A stretch of 64,000 bases of DNA from Eumeta japonica (GCA_005406025.1 BGZK01000012.1:1054001-1118000); one strand, 5' to 3'; counted from the first letter of the stretch, positions 38,501-52,700 are shown. Numbers and translations are program-made. The notes: generated by a model from the sequence alone, not told the origin.

Positions 38501-40483
38501 AATTGTTAATGATCTACATGCAGTCAAAAAACTTAATTATTCTATGCGAAATATTACATAACATTATAAAGAAAAATAATTGTTACATCTTTACTCGTTT
38601 CGAAATTATTATAGTTTATTTTTTTACTTTACACAAAAACAGGTACTGCAAATGGAGATAAGCGTAACCAACTTACTTCACAGCTACCTACGCTATCTAT
38701 TCACATAGAATTTACTACATATTAAAGCAATCCATTTGTCTATGTGTTACCATGTATAAATTTTATATGACGCAGAATAAATTTAAAGGTATGATAGGTT
38801 GTTTTAAAATCATGTTGCAATGTGCTGGTAACTGTCCATCACATCAATAATTTAACATTTTCAAAAATGCTTTTATATAAACAAAATCTTATAATTAAGG
38901 GATTATAATTGAAATCGGGTTTTTGTGCAGCAATTTGCATGGGTGCATCCTCAGATAAACCTGGTATTGGAACTCAAGTCTCCAATATTAATTCAGTGCT
39001 GGGGTTAACCCAATAAATGAAAATACAATAAAGATTTTAATGAATGAGTTCTTTGTTTAGATCTTCCCAAATTTCCATTTTTGATAAGTAGACAAATTCA
39101 AATGATAATTTCATTAGATACAATCAAATTAAAAATGAAGAAATCATGCTAAGGTTCTAGATATAGGGAATTGGATAAACTTAAAAAGAAATTAGATATT
39201 GGAAAATTTAAAACTATACTGAAAAAAGATTGAAAGAATAATTGGATTTTTTCTTGTCAAGAATAATCTATGTATACTATTTTTTTGACATATTTATTAG
39301 TAATATAGGATATAACACGTAACACAGTGTTTCTAGAAATGCTTAATACCAGTGCAAAGCATTTACAAATTTGAGAAATTACATTTACTTTTATGTGGGT
39401 TCAGTCAATGTAAAAGATGTTTGTTTTTATGAAAAACAATTAAGATACAACAAATAAGTGAAGAAAAGAAAAGTGAATCAGAAAAAATAAGAAATCAATA
39501 GAAAAATATTACTGACTTGATGAACACTTACATTGCGTCTTATTTTTTACAATATTGTGACAAATCAAATCTTTCAATAGATATGAAAAGATACATGCGT
39601 GCATCTAAAGTGATACTTTTCAGATGTTAATATTGCATTTGTGACCTTGTCGAACAATTACACTTTTTTTAGTTGTATACGAAACAGTCAAAAGGTTAAA
39701 ATTAAAATATTGGACTTTCTTTTTTATTTAATGTAACATTCGTAAAACTAACTAAAAATATAATTCTACATGCGATCTTTTCATATCGACTAAAATTGCG
39801 ATATGCAAAAAATATTTTGTATTTATAATATATATGTCATAAATCTGTTCTTTTTATAAGATTTGTAATATGTGCGCGAATCATTACAAATGCATACACT
39901 CTCATTTATCAGACATAAATAAGAAGATTATTTTATTAGGTGTCCGAATACAATATGTGTATGGAGTATCTTATTTTTAGCAACATATTTTATGAGACAT
40001 ATTTAGGTTTTGTTTTAAATTTCTTTGTTTCGAATGTTATAATTTTTTTTTTGTATAAAGAGAGGAGTGACAGTATGCGCAATTATCCTTTAAAAATGAT
40101 TCAATTTGATCATATAATGAAATAATGACACTACTTTAAATTTGATCGAAAACCAATTCAAAGAAAAAATTTTTTGAGGAACCTAAACTTATAATGTACT
40201 ACTAACAAAAATTTTGGTAAAAGGAGAGATATATGGATACAAATATAAATAATTACTAGGATAGAAAAAGTTACACACATCAACTTAATTTCCAAATTGA
40301 AAAGCGTATTTGAGTAAAAAATAAATATTTTTTATCATTTTACAAACTAAAATAACTTACAAAAATAAATCTATGATCAGTATCTTACTGCATTCACAAA
40401 ATGTTCGAATTGTTCTGTACCAACAAGAAAAAAAGTATAAAAAAATGAATTGCTTTACAAACTAACCATCTTAATTCTTGTAA

Positions 40484-40489
40484 TTTATT
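40484..40489 (-). terminator. Candidate poly(A) signal of the INO80D-like gene
   Basis: AATAAA on the minus strand, about 240 bases after the stop codon at 40731-40733. It is the first canonical hexamer I find downstream, giving a plausible short 3' UTR. In AT-rich DNA such hexamers also occur by chance. Confidence 0.5.
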
Positions 40490-40730
40490 TTTTAATTTAA
40501 GTGTTGTCGGCCTTCATTGGATGGCCTCCTTGAAAGTATCACTTTAATGGCTTACACTATTTCCCCATGTTTCTTGATTGTTTTATAAAAAGATATTTAA
40601 AAAAAAATTAAAGCATGAAAATTAAACTCGAGACGTTCCTGCCCGAACAATAGATATACAATTTTCTAACGTTCACTCGCGTAACTTTAGCTTAAATTAA
40701 TGTTACTTAAAAACATTTTACAGATTAATG

Positions 40731-40784
40731 TTATGAGGGCGCGCCGGTTGACATTTCGACGCCGACGGCCGGCGGGACCTGCAC
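40731..40784 (-). CDS. INO80D: INO80D-like terminal exon K with stop
   Basis: The acceptor is TGTTGTAG|GTGCAGGTC. The exon encodes VQVPPAVGVEMSTGAPS and then TAA. It is only 18 codons but GC-rich, with no stop before TAA, and exactly in phase with exon J (phase 0). The protein therefore ends well short of vertebrate INO80D, which has a long Ser/Pro-rich C-terminus after the EELERAL block. Confidence 0.75.
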   Translation of the reverse strand: MQVPPAVGVEMSTGAPS

Positions 40785-43700
40785 CTACAACAATAACACT
40801 AATAAGACGACAATTTTCCTTCCTTTTAATTTCCTATTTTTTTGGATAATTGAAATAAATTCAATGAATATTTCTATAGAAATTCTTTTGATACACAAAA
40901 AATATGATTATGGGAAATGGAAATTTTTAAGACTGAAAATTTGAACTTAATTTGAAAAATTGATATCTTGTGATATAGTAAATTTATTATCACACTAAAA
41001 CTGAGCTTTTTTCGTCCATGGAAAACAAGATATTTTAGATTAAAGCATCCAACAAACACAAAAATGTTTTGTGTTTGTTGGTTGTGTTTTTATCATTATT
41101 GTTCGCAAACTAAAATTCAACTAAAACTATGCAATAATTCCAGTCAAAAAAAAATTAAAAATAGAATTCTATCACGTGTACAATTCCATACATCTGTTCA
41201 TGTAAAATCGCACTCACTACAATATGAATACGATTTTAGAGAGAGAATAGTTTGAACTATTAGTTATAAGTGTCCACAAAGAGTTTTTATTAATCTCATT
41301 TTGAAAGAATTTGCATACTTCAGTAGGTCAGAAGTATTCATATCTGCATCAAATATTCATATATATCAGAAGTACAGAAGTTGAGTGGTTTCTAGTGATT
41401 CCAGAAATTGCGATGTACATGAACAGAGAAGCAATACCTTATTTCGGGGCTGATGTTGAAAGACGCAGTCAGTCAGCGAATCGAGCGCGCGCCCGTCCAG
41501 TACCGCCTCCAGCGCGCGCTCCAGTTCCTCGCTCTCTGCAAATGCAGGGGTGCCCTCGGCTGAAAGAAAAAACCTGATATAAACTTCTTTTTCTTCTATA
41601 ATATACCTCAATAAATCAATCAATCATATTCTTAGAATTATGATTAGATTCTCACTATTGTGATAAAACATTACTGTAAGGTGTAAACATCTATAGTCAT
41701 TTATCTACCTGTTTACGTCCTTTTAACGCGAGAACCGTTTACCTGATTTATATGTATTATTTTAAAATTCAGAATTATGTTATCTGACCAGGTTATAAGA
41801 TATATTCTTATATATATTTATAAAGTTATATAAAGTAACGTATGAAATAAGCAGTTTTCGGGGCGCTAAATGGCTTGTGCTAAATATTCAATAAACCATA
41901 AGAGATATATCTAATTGATGTACTACATAATTATAATTGTAGATCTTAAAAAAATCTACAAAACAGTCTATGATAGCATACGTCCATCTTCTAAGAATGA
42001 CCCACATTAAGCATTTTTTATGTTTAAAATAAAACTCAGCATTCGACGGCAAGAAGTGGTCGCGGGTTGGAGCGGGGGCAGCACGTTCCGTGCGCTCCTT
42101 TCTTTATACATAAAAAAATATAGAACAATTAAATTCTATTGTACCGCGAACGAAAATAAATACTATATATCTTATAAGTAAGACGTTAATGTAAAGATTA
42201 CCCGCTCAATTGTATTTTATTTACATAATTTATTAAGCAGTATTAAAAAAAGAAAACACATATTCGTTTTCAACTCTTGTTTTTCTGTACTCAAAGATAT
42301 TTTCTTGTAGGCTGTGTGTTCGCTCGTCACGTTTTTACCGCGCAACCGTAGCTCAACATAATGCAAAAAAAATTACATACATACATACATAGTTACTTTC
42401 GAGGTGTGTGAAATTATACATTTGAAAACTTCCACATTAACATTACATTGTAAACCGTATTTTTTTAGAAAAGTAATATGCACTACTCAAAGAAATTTAT
42501 TAATCTATTAAATAATCGGAGGATGTGCAATTAATTAGATAAACAAATAATGTACAGGATATAAAAAAATAATTGCCCTTTAACTTAACATGTCAAGTCC
42601 TATGTAAATTGCTTAATTAGTTTTTTAAGTGAGTGAGAGTGCACACTCTAATGGTGAAACATTTAGGACAATTTTGCTTTTGTTTTCCAAAACGAAACTT
42701 TGACTTTGAAAACTTGTACAATAGCCAGCCTGAATATCGTGTTGAAGACTATGCATTTCAGAAAATCACGTTTTAAAAGTTCGAAACACTATGCACAAAT
42801 AAACACAAGCCCTTATTTAAATGTACCATAACAAGAACAGTCTGTTTAAATATGAACAAGTGCCTACACTTTGTTATTAATGGAGTGACTATTTGTATCA
42901 TAACTTAGGATTTTCAAAATGACAATCGATTGACACTAGCAGTGGTGAGCTGCAAACTCTCATTTGAAATAATTAACTTTAAACAGTTAAAGTTAAAAAC
43001 TAAACATGTCAGAATACATTGTTTTAACTTCAAAATGGGCAATTAACTGAGATAGTCTTAAAGATATTGACATTTATGACCTTAAATTAATGTCACAAAT
43101 GTATGATTGTTTAGAGAATTATCTGAATATTTTTATTATAGCACACAATGTTTTCGCTGGATGTTCAAATTATGTGCGTGGTATCTGTGAATGTTTGTTG
43201 AATGCCGCATTGTTTGTACTCACAGTGATAATCCTTTTAAAGGCATTTTAGTTTGAATGATCTAATATATATAATAAAAATATATTCATATGAAAATATT
43301 AATATACAATTTATTTGTAGCTTACTTTGATTAAAAAATTCGGTGAATGCCTCATCTGGAATCTGATTAAGAACAGCAGGATCCAATATGTCATCGTGTG
43401 GTACTTGCTCTACGACGCTTACTTCTGAAAATATATTTTACAAGTCATATACACTTTGATGGATTGAATTAATGATATGTGTCTGCTTCGTTTGCGCGGA
43501 GCTATACAAAGCGATGCGCGACGTCACAATAACCTATTTCTATAGGAACAAAATCATTTATAATTTAAAAAATGATGTTTCAATTGAACAAATAATTTCC
43601 CATGTACCAACAAGAAGTTTAACGCCAGTAGACATGTATAGATTGTAAAACTATGAGCAATGTTTTTAACCTGACTACTACATGAAAATAACTATGTCTG

Positions 43701-46700
43701 ACCGTGGTTAATAAAAAAAACCTTTTATATTACATTTCACATAGAATTCTGCAAATACTCCTTAAATACGATAAAGTGAATGTTCCGAAACTAACCAAGT
43801 CTATCGGCACCCTCGGCCAGTTCGGCGGCGGCGCTCACGATGAACTCGTTCTCGCTGAGCGCGCCCGCCGTTGCCTCCTCGGAGCTCTCGTACGCCGACG
43901 AGTTCGACGCGTGAACCTCTGGATACAAGGCAAATAAATATACAAATTATGTATTCAATGTAGTATGATAGGATAATGCAATATGTAGGAAAAAAACCTT
44001 ATCCGATTCAAAATATTGAAAAAAAAAAAAGATTAATTCCGCAAGCCAATCTCCAAACTTTCCGTTACCTTCAAGTTAAAATGAAAATATTAAATCTCCA
44101 AATTGACACCAAAAAAAACTTCTAAACAAGTATTCATATTAAAATCTGAAATTATTAACATTAAAACACAAATAATTCCACTAACACAAGCAATAATCTT
44201 TCCTGAACTAAATTCTATGGAGACCCATATTAATTTCTTTTATGAGATCAAAGACTGTATTAACAGGAATAAAAATATAATTATTCGAGTTGTACAAGAA
44301 ATAATGATAAGGTATGGTTGACTCATGATAGCCAAGAAGTAGAAAATATTATATAACATATTAACAAAGATTTTCCAGAACTCATCAAAATTGCTCGATT
44401 AGAAAAACACAATGAACAAAAACACCACCAGGTGAAAATAATGTTTTCCTCCCAAAAAATAGTTAAGCAAATTTTGCATACGAAATCAAAACAAAATCAC
44501 AAGTTTAAGATTACCTCAAATCAAACAACATTTCAGATTAATATCATATTTATGTAAATTATGAGATCAGCTCATCAAATCATAAATTACGAGATCAACG
44601 CATTAAACGCCAACAGAATGGTGAAACTGATTTTTCAATGAAATACGTAGTGTTTCTAAAACAACACTATATAAAAAAATTGTTTCGAAATTCTGACATA
44701 CGTATTTGAGATTTAAATATTAATAAAAGAACTATTTACCAAGCAATTACACAAATATTCTAATATCAATGTTCATAGTGACTTCCTTATATATAAATGT
44801 AAGAAGTTTAGTAAAACCTGGAAAATTAAACAAAATACAATATATTCTGAAAATATAAAGGGAATTCATTTTGTGCTATTGGCTGAAACATGGATAAAAA
44901 ACAACCACAAAGCTACAACCCTGAAATACCATGATTATACCCACTACTAGAACCAGGGGCGTGCACAGACTTTCAGACAGGGTATTCAAAGTCAAAAAAT
45001 ACTTTCTAGTTTCTGTATTGTTTCGGTTGGTGGTCCACCGACGCGACGGTAAGTATCTTTATACCTTGCATTACCGAAACAATGCTGAAATTGGTAAGTT
45101 TAGCTTTGTACCCTGTCTGAATCTCTGTCCATGTTCCTGACTGGAACTATAGAATGGACAAAATAAGAAAGGGAGATCTATTTTTGCCCATAATAGAACA
45201 TAGCACCAAATAATGGAAAATTGATATATTGATGGGAATAATGATTTATGAATTTATGCAGATAGCAATAACTAATAAATCAGGATATACAAATGTTGAT
45301 GATTTCATTAAAACATACAAAGATCAATTAGAAAAAAGTGCAAAGCAATAATATTTGGTGATTTTAATTTAGATATGTTGATTCAAGATAGCCTTAAAAA
45401 GTATAGATCCATGTTTTTTGCAACCTAATACTTTATAATTAATAAATTGAAGGTTGAAGAATATTGTGCACTCAAATGAAGGTCTGTCAAAATCTCTTTT
45501 AGATCAAGTTTGTACCAACTTCCATTTCACTCATTCATTATGGATTCCTCAATGTCGGCCCATCGACAAAGACAAAGATTTGGCATAGAGCGAAAATCAA
45601 AGATAAAGCTGTAGACTACAAAACCTTTTATAAAGGAATTCACTATACAAAGGAATCAATGACTACAACCTAATAGAAAATTATATATGAAAAAATATTG
45701 ATTTGTACAATAAATAAAACAAATGCATTAAATAGACCGCAACCATTGGCCGCATAAATACATTTTTCACTTTCTGTATTTCACAAAGCCAGTAATTTAT
45801 ATTGCACCAGAGAGAGCTTGCGTGTGCGGCGCGGCGTCGGGCGCGGCGGGCGGCGGTCGCCGAGGGGGCGGCCGGCCGCGGCGCTTAGCGCGTCGCGGGG
45901 TTGCTGGGAACACTCTTTTCCTCACCACTTTCTTCGGCTTACACTCTCGGCTGATCTTATCATAGTTATCCTGAGTGTCGAATGAAATTCATGAAATAAG
46001 CTTAATATGAAATAAATTATGCATTAAAAACACTTAGTTTTTTTAAATGTACACTTTTTCTTATTCAAATTTTCAAATATATGTTGAATTATAAAAAATA
46101 TATTTATGAATAACTGGTGACCTTAAGATAGATAGAATTATTGCTTTTATGTGACTTAATACTCTTTTTATAGTGAAATTACACAACGAAAACGAAATGA
46201 AAAGCATATATATAAAATTAAAAAAATAACCAGTCACAATATTTTTATTTCTTCTTTATTTAGAATCTAGACAAACTATACTATAAATAATCTCACACTT
46301 GTTTTTTTTAATGTAACCAAAATTTGTTTATAGTACAATAGTAGAGTATAGTACAAGTACAATATACAAAAAATCAGAGAATAAAGAAAAGAAGGAATTA
46401 TCCAGAATTTAAACTCACTCCTTCATGCAAGTGGGTCACCATAAAGAACCCCTAGACCGAGTTTAGTTTAAATTCTCGAATAAACTATGAGTGAGACTAT
46501 ATAATATGTCTTTTTTTTATTTTATGCTTAATAGCTTCTAATATTAAATATATGCAGGATTTTCCTATGTTTTTGGCACCTTGTGAATGCATTTTAAAAT
46601 AATAATAGTATATATTTGGGTTTTTTGAAATAAGCCTCTTCTTTTGACAGTTCACCTGATCTACTGAAGTTTTTTGAGGGAATAGTAGTGGGTTTTTTTT

Positions 46701-49700
46701 TTATATTTATACAAATATGTCCTTGAAAAAAACTCCACGGCTATAATTCGTTTAATTACGCTATAATTCCCTGATTACATCACCGAAATCTATATATGTA
46801 ACAAATTTCAACTTTTTTCGTATAAATTTGAAGAAAATGTGATATGTGATAATTAACATGAGAACAACCTTTTATGGATTTCGTTTTCGCATTGGATGTA
46901 CAGAATCCCAAAAATCGGGGCAATTATAAGTATAAAGTAATGATATAGGATCTGACCCTCTTCCATGCATGTTCAGTGCAGAGCGGCGTCTGGTCGTGTA
47001 GCGGCAGGAGAGGCTGCTTACAGCGCGAGCCGCCCGCGAAGACGGCCGCGCACGCCACGTACAGTCGCTGCTCGGGCGCGTGGGTCACGTGCGCCAGGCA
47101 ATATCGGGTGCATGGTAATGGCGCTTCCTCACAGCTTTAAATTTAAACAAGGTTAACAAATTCTTTGAATGGACAATTACATGACTCTTCCTGGCATGGA
47201 AAAGAGAATGCCCACGGAACTATGGACTATCGTACCATGTTACACCAAAATTATTCTTAGTTTTTTATGGACTATACCTTCCCTATTATCACTCATAGTA
47301 GTAATTTGAAAATTCATACCAGTCTCAGGATTTAAGAAAGTCAAATATGACCTAAACATGTAGTGTTCTTTGCGAAAGGCTTTAAAGAGTTATAGAATTT
47401 TGTAGATATTTGATGCAGCAGCTAATGTCCAGAAGATTGATCTACTGCTATGGTATATTTTGTTCCTGTGAGCTTACTGAAAAATACAGCCCTATGTATT
47501 TACTACAAAATGACTGCAAATATTATCGACCAGCATACTGTCTATTTAATAAACAGGTGATTAATACTGATTGTACTTTACTTATGATATGAATTGGGGC
47601 GTGGCGCAAGTGAGACCACGAGGATTTTCAATCACATTGTGCCATTACAATTATAAGTATTTCGGCACAGTGCACAAGCCACCTTCTAATTATTTATTGT
47701 CATAGACATAACTAACTTTCTCATTCATTCATAACTGTTCGAATCATGATCAGACCCGAAGCTTGAACTCCTATATTTCCTAATTGATTGATAAATTGTC
47801 ACAACACTTCAACAGTGAGACTATATAAAACATTTTAATTTCAATTCTTTATAATGAATTAAGTTTGGAAAAAAAATTGATATATCTATATTAGATGAGA
47901 ATTGATCATGTATCTTTCTGCAAATATTCATAATCTCCTTTTTTAGAACAACTTTGCCAAAGAAACCATAGTCATTGAAGTAGTCTGATGAATATGGTTA
48001 TCTTCGGTCGCATATCATGCAAAAATTACTAAACGTATTGTTATGGAGCTATGACCAGTCGAATCAGAATTGTCTAATAGATGGTTATAGACTATTTATA
48101 ATATAAAAGATGTAAAAGTATGTTTGTATGGATTTATGTCATACACTGACGGTCGAATGGATGGTAATCAAATTTTGTATAGAGGTAGATTATGTTCTCA
48201 AACAAAATATAAGATTAATATAATATTATATAAGATTTTGTGTCTTTTATGTAAAAAAAAATATTAATTCCAGTAAAAAATGGTAATCTGTTATCACTAA
48301 CATCCATAGCTAAGAAAGAACCAAGATTGGCATCAAAACCATTATTGGAATAGCGAGACCGGGATCGAACTTTACAATGTAACTAGAATTGCCATTGATA
48401 ACAAGACCGTGATCGGGATCGGAATTGACAGCGAGAGCGGCTGATATTAAAAATAAACATTTTATGCCACGCGAGCGAAATCACAGGCATATAAGAATCA
48501 TAAAACAAATAATTGTTTTAAGTAATACCGAGTATATACATATGTAAAATATAGATGTTATTTTCTTGGAGATTGCCGCTTTTCAAGCGCCATCGTAGTA
48601 GGCCACAACATAGACAGTAGAAACTATTTAAGTGGTATCTATGGTTAAGTCTAAGTTCAATCTATGAAGTAATCAATTGTCATTGGAAAATCATTTATTT
48701 AAAATAGTTATTATATATTCAATAGTATATTATTAACATTGAATATCGTTTCTTTCTTTACAGGTTAGGTACTGTTACTAGATACTTACTTTTTATTTGT
48801 ATGATTCGTACGTGTGAAATTTATAAACTGAAACTTTCTTTACAGAGAAACTAAATTGTGTTTCAATTGACATCGTCTAAATCACTACTAAATATATACA
48901 TATATATATATACACACACCCACACCCATATATATATACACACACACATACATACATACATATTTATTATACATACAATATATATATATATATATATTGT
49001 TTACGCAATTTTATCCCCTTTAATATTATATTTTGTCTCCCATAGACAAAAAACCATTGACAGACGGGGTCGGGAGAATATGCGGGCAGACGTCAGACAG
49101 ACTCGCTTGCAGGCGCATCGGAAATACTTCGCTTACGCGCGGACGAGTGAAATAAAAAAGAAAATGCCGGTCGGTGCGGGTCAACACAATTGTAATAAAA
49201 CTATTAATTTGCGAGACTGGAAAACTAGACGATCGCAGCCCGGAGCGCCTGGACACCTGGGACGAGAAGTCGGAAGGGTCCGAAAGGACGCGAAGGTTGT
49301 CACGACGCTGCGTCTCAGCGCGTGAATTCATTCCGGAAGTTTTGAAAAAAAATAGTCGATGTTTTTGAGCCAGCCTAATATATATATTATTATATATGTG
49401 TCTCTATACATACACATATATGTTATCTTTTTTTAACATCAACAACATTCGACCAATTACTGTGAGAATTGGCATGTATATGTATTTTTTTGTTGAGAAA
49501 GTTTATGTGCTATCTGCTTTATTGTAACTCCCCACCAGGTAGTGTTGTAGTATATCAATTTCTATATCGTTCAACCAATCACTATGAAATTTTGTATGTA
49601 TATATGTATTTTTTGGGAAAATGTTTCTGATATCCTTTTTATTGTAACTCCTTACCAGATGGCGCTGCAGCATATAAACTTCTATATCGTTTAACCTATC

Positions 49701-52700
49701 ACGAAAGTTGGCATGTATATGTATTTTTGCATAGAGAAAGTTTATGTGCTATCGACTTTGTTGCAACTCTCCACCAGATAGTACTGCAGCACATCAACTT
49801 CTATACTATTCAACTAATCACCATGAAAATTATTATTCTACTACATTTGGACATGGAAAATGTATTTGCGGTATTCATATAGCTGTAAACTAAATATATA
49901 TTTTTTTCATTTTCTTTAAAACAAAACCGGGGCTGCGTTCGGAATCACGAATGAAAAAAATTGACATTGAGATCAGAATTGAAAACGGGATAGCGATCGG
50001 GATTTTGATTTCATGACGGGGCGATATAAAAGATAAAGCATAAAAATATAAAGACTATATAAATTCATTTTATGTCTATGCGAGTGGAGCTGTGGGTAAA
50101 AGCTAGTACAATATAATACCAGACAAAATTGGATAAGACCATTATTATTGAACACTATCATTTAATTTCTTTTGTTATATTAATAATTAAGAATACTAAC
50201 TTGTTTATAATGCATGTAGTCAACGTGGACGAACTTGAGCCTGACAGCATTCTCCGCTCTAGGTAGTAGTTACCGCTTTCACCACCGGACCACCCAGCTT
50301 CTCTACAATTAACAATATTTTAAATTATTACATAAACATTAAATAAAATAAGTTGATGATAAATTCAATTTGCTTGAATTTGAAATTGTACATGTGGGGT
50401 CGAATTTTTTTTCATATTTTATATTCAAATTTATGATAATTTTTTATCACATTTTATTTACATTTAATTGTAATATATATATATGCCATTTTCTTGAACA
50501 ACTTGTTACCATTTTGTAGGTAGTGTTATAATCCCATTGCTATAGAAATGTTGAGACTTCTGATTAAAAAGTGCGACAAGTAGTTTTGAGAGTCCTCTCT
50601 TGATGTTAACCTAACACTATCTAAAGAATTTTGTAGAGACAGAAAAACAAAAAACTTTTTGAGCTAAAAAAATTCGGAAGAAAGTCAACCATGCCAACCA
50701 ACCGTCTCTGAAATTTTTTGCTACTTTCAAGCTCAAAGCGTTGAAAAATATAAACAGCAAGTATAATATAGTGCTGTTTCGACCTTTCTGGACTCGAAAA
50801 TATAATTGCAATATGTTTTGAGCTTGTGGAATTCAATAATCCAAATTTATTTAAAACCATTTTTATTTTTCAACTATGATATTTTCCAAATCTGATTTTA
50901 ATCCGCTTTACTGCAACGGCCGCAATTTTTTAAAGCAGAAAAAGATGAACAAGTACCAAATATCAATTTATAAGTAATTTGCAATGATTATCTTTGTTTT
51001 TTAAAGAGAAAAACTGATTAGATTTTGGGATTTATCAGCAGAGCAGTTTTCAAAGTATAGTATTAAAAATTCTTTAATGATATTTCTTGAACAAACAATG
51101 AACATTGTGCAACTTGCATCAATCGATCCAAACAGGATAAAAGAGCTGGATAGATTTTGATGTCGATCAGTTTTGGACATTTTTGGACTACTATAGTCCA
51201 AAAATTATATTTAAAAAATCTCTGTTTGTGTTTGTGTATGATGAGGACGTGATGTGTCATACCTGAGCTGACGGCGGTCGTGTGCAGAGAGAAGGGCCGG
51301 CATACCCCTCGCTGCCAGCAACCGCACCACGGATCGTGTTGGAATACGCCCCGAGGCACTGCTCTGCCGCTGTGTAAATTTTAAATAGTTCAGTAAGCTT
51401 TATTTGTAGTGATGTAAATAATTCTTTGAAAGAATTTGCAAATTAAATTAAAAATAAAAGTTTATTTAATTAATATTAGAAATTTATATGCTTTGCATAA
51501 TTTGAACAGTTTTGTCAAAATGAAATTTTGCATGAACATGTTTTGATGAAAAAAGCAATAATATGGTCTACTATAAATATGATATAAGAATTAATGTAGT
51601 TGAAAAGTAGGAAACAAACTCTGTAATGAATTTAAGATATACAATGAAATTAGAGCATGAATAATACTATTTTCTTTTAATATAAATTATTTTAGTGTCT
51701 GTCTGTCACCCTTTTTCTCAAAAATGACAATGAAGAAAAAATGACACAAGATAGTGTAACTCAAACATTTTAATATGAAGCAGATTCCTGTTGCACAAAA
51801 ACTTGCAACAATATACATGAACTAAACCATTTTACAGTCAAATAATATTTACTATACTCTAAATACTGCATTGTCTCACCTTAACCTAAATGTCATTTTG
51901 GCATAATTATTAATTTATGTAAAATCTTTAAACAATAATGGGTTGTCAACTTGTCTTGGTAGCCCTAGCTAACTGTGAAATGTGGGATTTGTACAAATCT
52001 AGCAATCCCATATTGGCAACAAGCACATAAGGTCATTGAAATAAAAGTAGGAAAATATATGCATATAAAAATATTTATTATCTTAAATTTTGTCATAAAT
52101 TACTGGACAGAAACTTATCGATCATAAAAAAAATATATATCAAAAGCAACATATCGCAAGATTGCTATTCTTTGTTTTGCTATATCTTTTAATAAAGCAT
52201 TGTTCATCATCTAAATGTTTTACAAATAATACTTTGAACAAATCTCCAAGATTGCCACATGTCAGCTTGGAAGATTTCTGTCTCTGTACTTTTACAACAA
52301 AAAAATTATCGAATTGTATGTTGGCAGTAAAATGTTTATTTTTTGTATAATATTTTCAATATTAATTATGCAAAATATTATACAAAAAATAAACATTTTA
52401 CTGTCGGGAGGAATTTTACATACATGAAATCTGAGAAAATTACAATATATTTAATAACTAGTTTTCCGCCCTCATAGGATTTGGTATGTTACATAAAGTT
52501 TTCATTGCAACTCAATGCCTTCCCTCAGTCACCAGTTTATAACCCTTCCACACTTCCATTCCTGATCATTATATATTTTTCAATAAGTCCAATGCAATAA
52601 TGTATTGGTGTTTGTGTCTGTAGAAGCCTTCGACAAAGGCAATTATTATTTGCCTTGTAACTTCTCAGGTTGACCTTTAAGTGAGGATAACTTTTTACCT

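Larger units (their letters stand above)
23376..40483. other. 17-kb stretch without a recognisable gene
   Basis: It contains the SINE fragment at 25.14 kb, the repeats at 29.19 and 29.9 kb, the LINE end at 35.0 kb and the open frame at 28.68 kb. CpG-rich blocks at 26560-26780, 27880-28020, 29310-29580 and 32225-32465 have no supported coding sequence. A short palindrome, ATATAGGCTA-A-TAGCCTATAT, is at about 34947-34967. The rest looks like ordinary AT-rich noncoding DNA downstream of the INO80D-like gene. Confidence 0.5.

Noticed and set aside
38930..39010. GC-richer stretch after TTTTTGTGCAG resembling an exon
   Set aside because: The open frame after the acceptor-like AG is short and unrecognised, no donor follows in a sensible place, and it lies beyond the poly(A) signal of the gene.
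48858..49325. 155-codon plus-strand open frame
   Set aside because: Its first third is the compound TA/CA microsatellite, so the length is inflated. Only the CpG-rich part from about 49030 is worth attention, and it is reported as a block rather than a gene.
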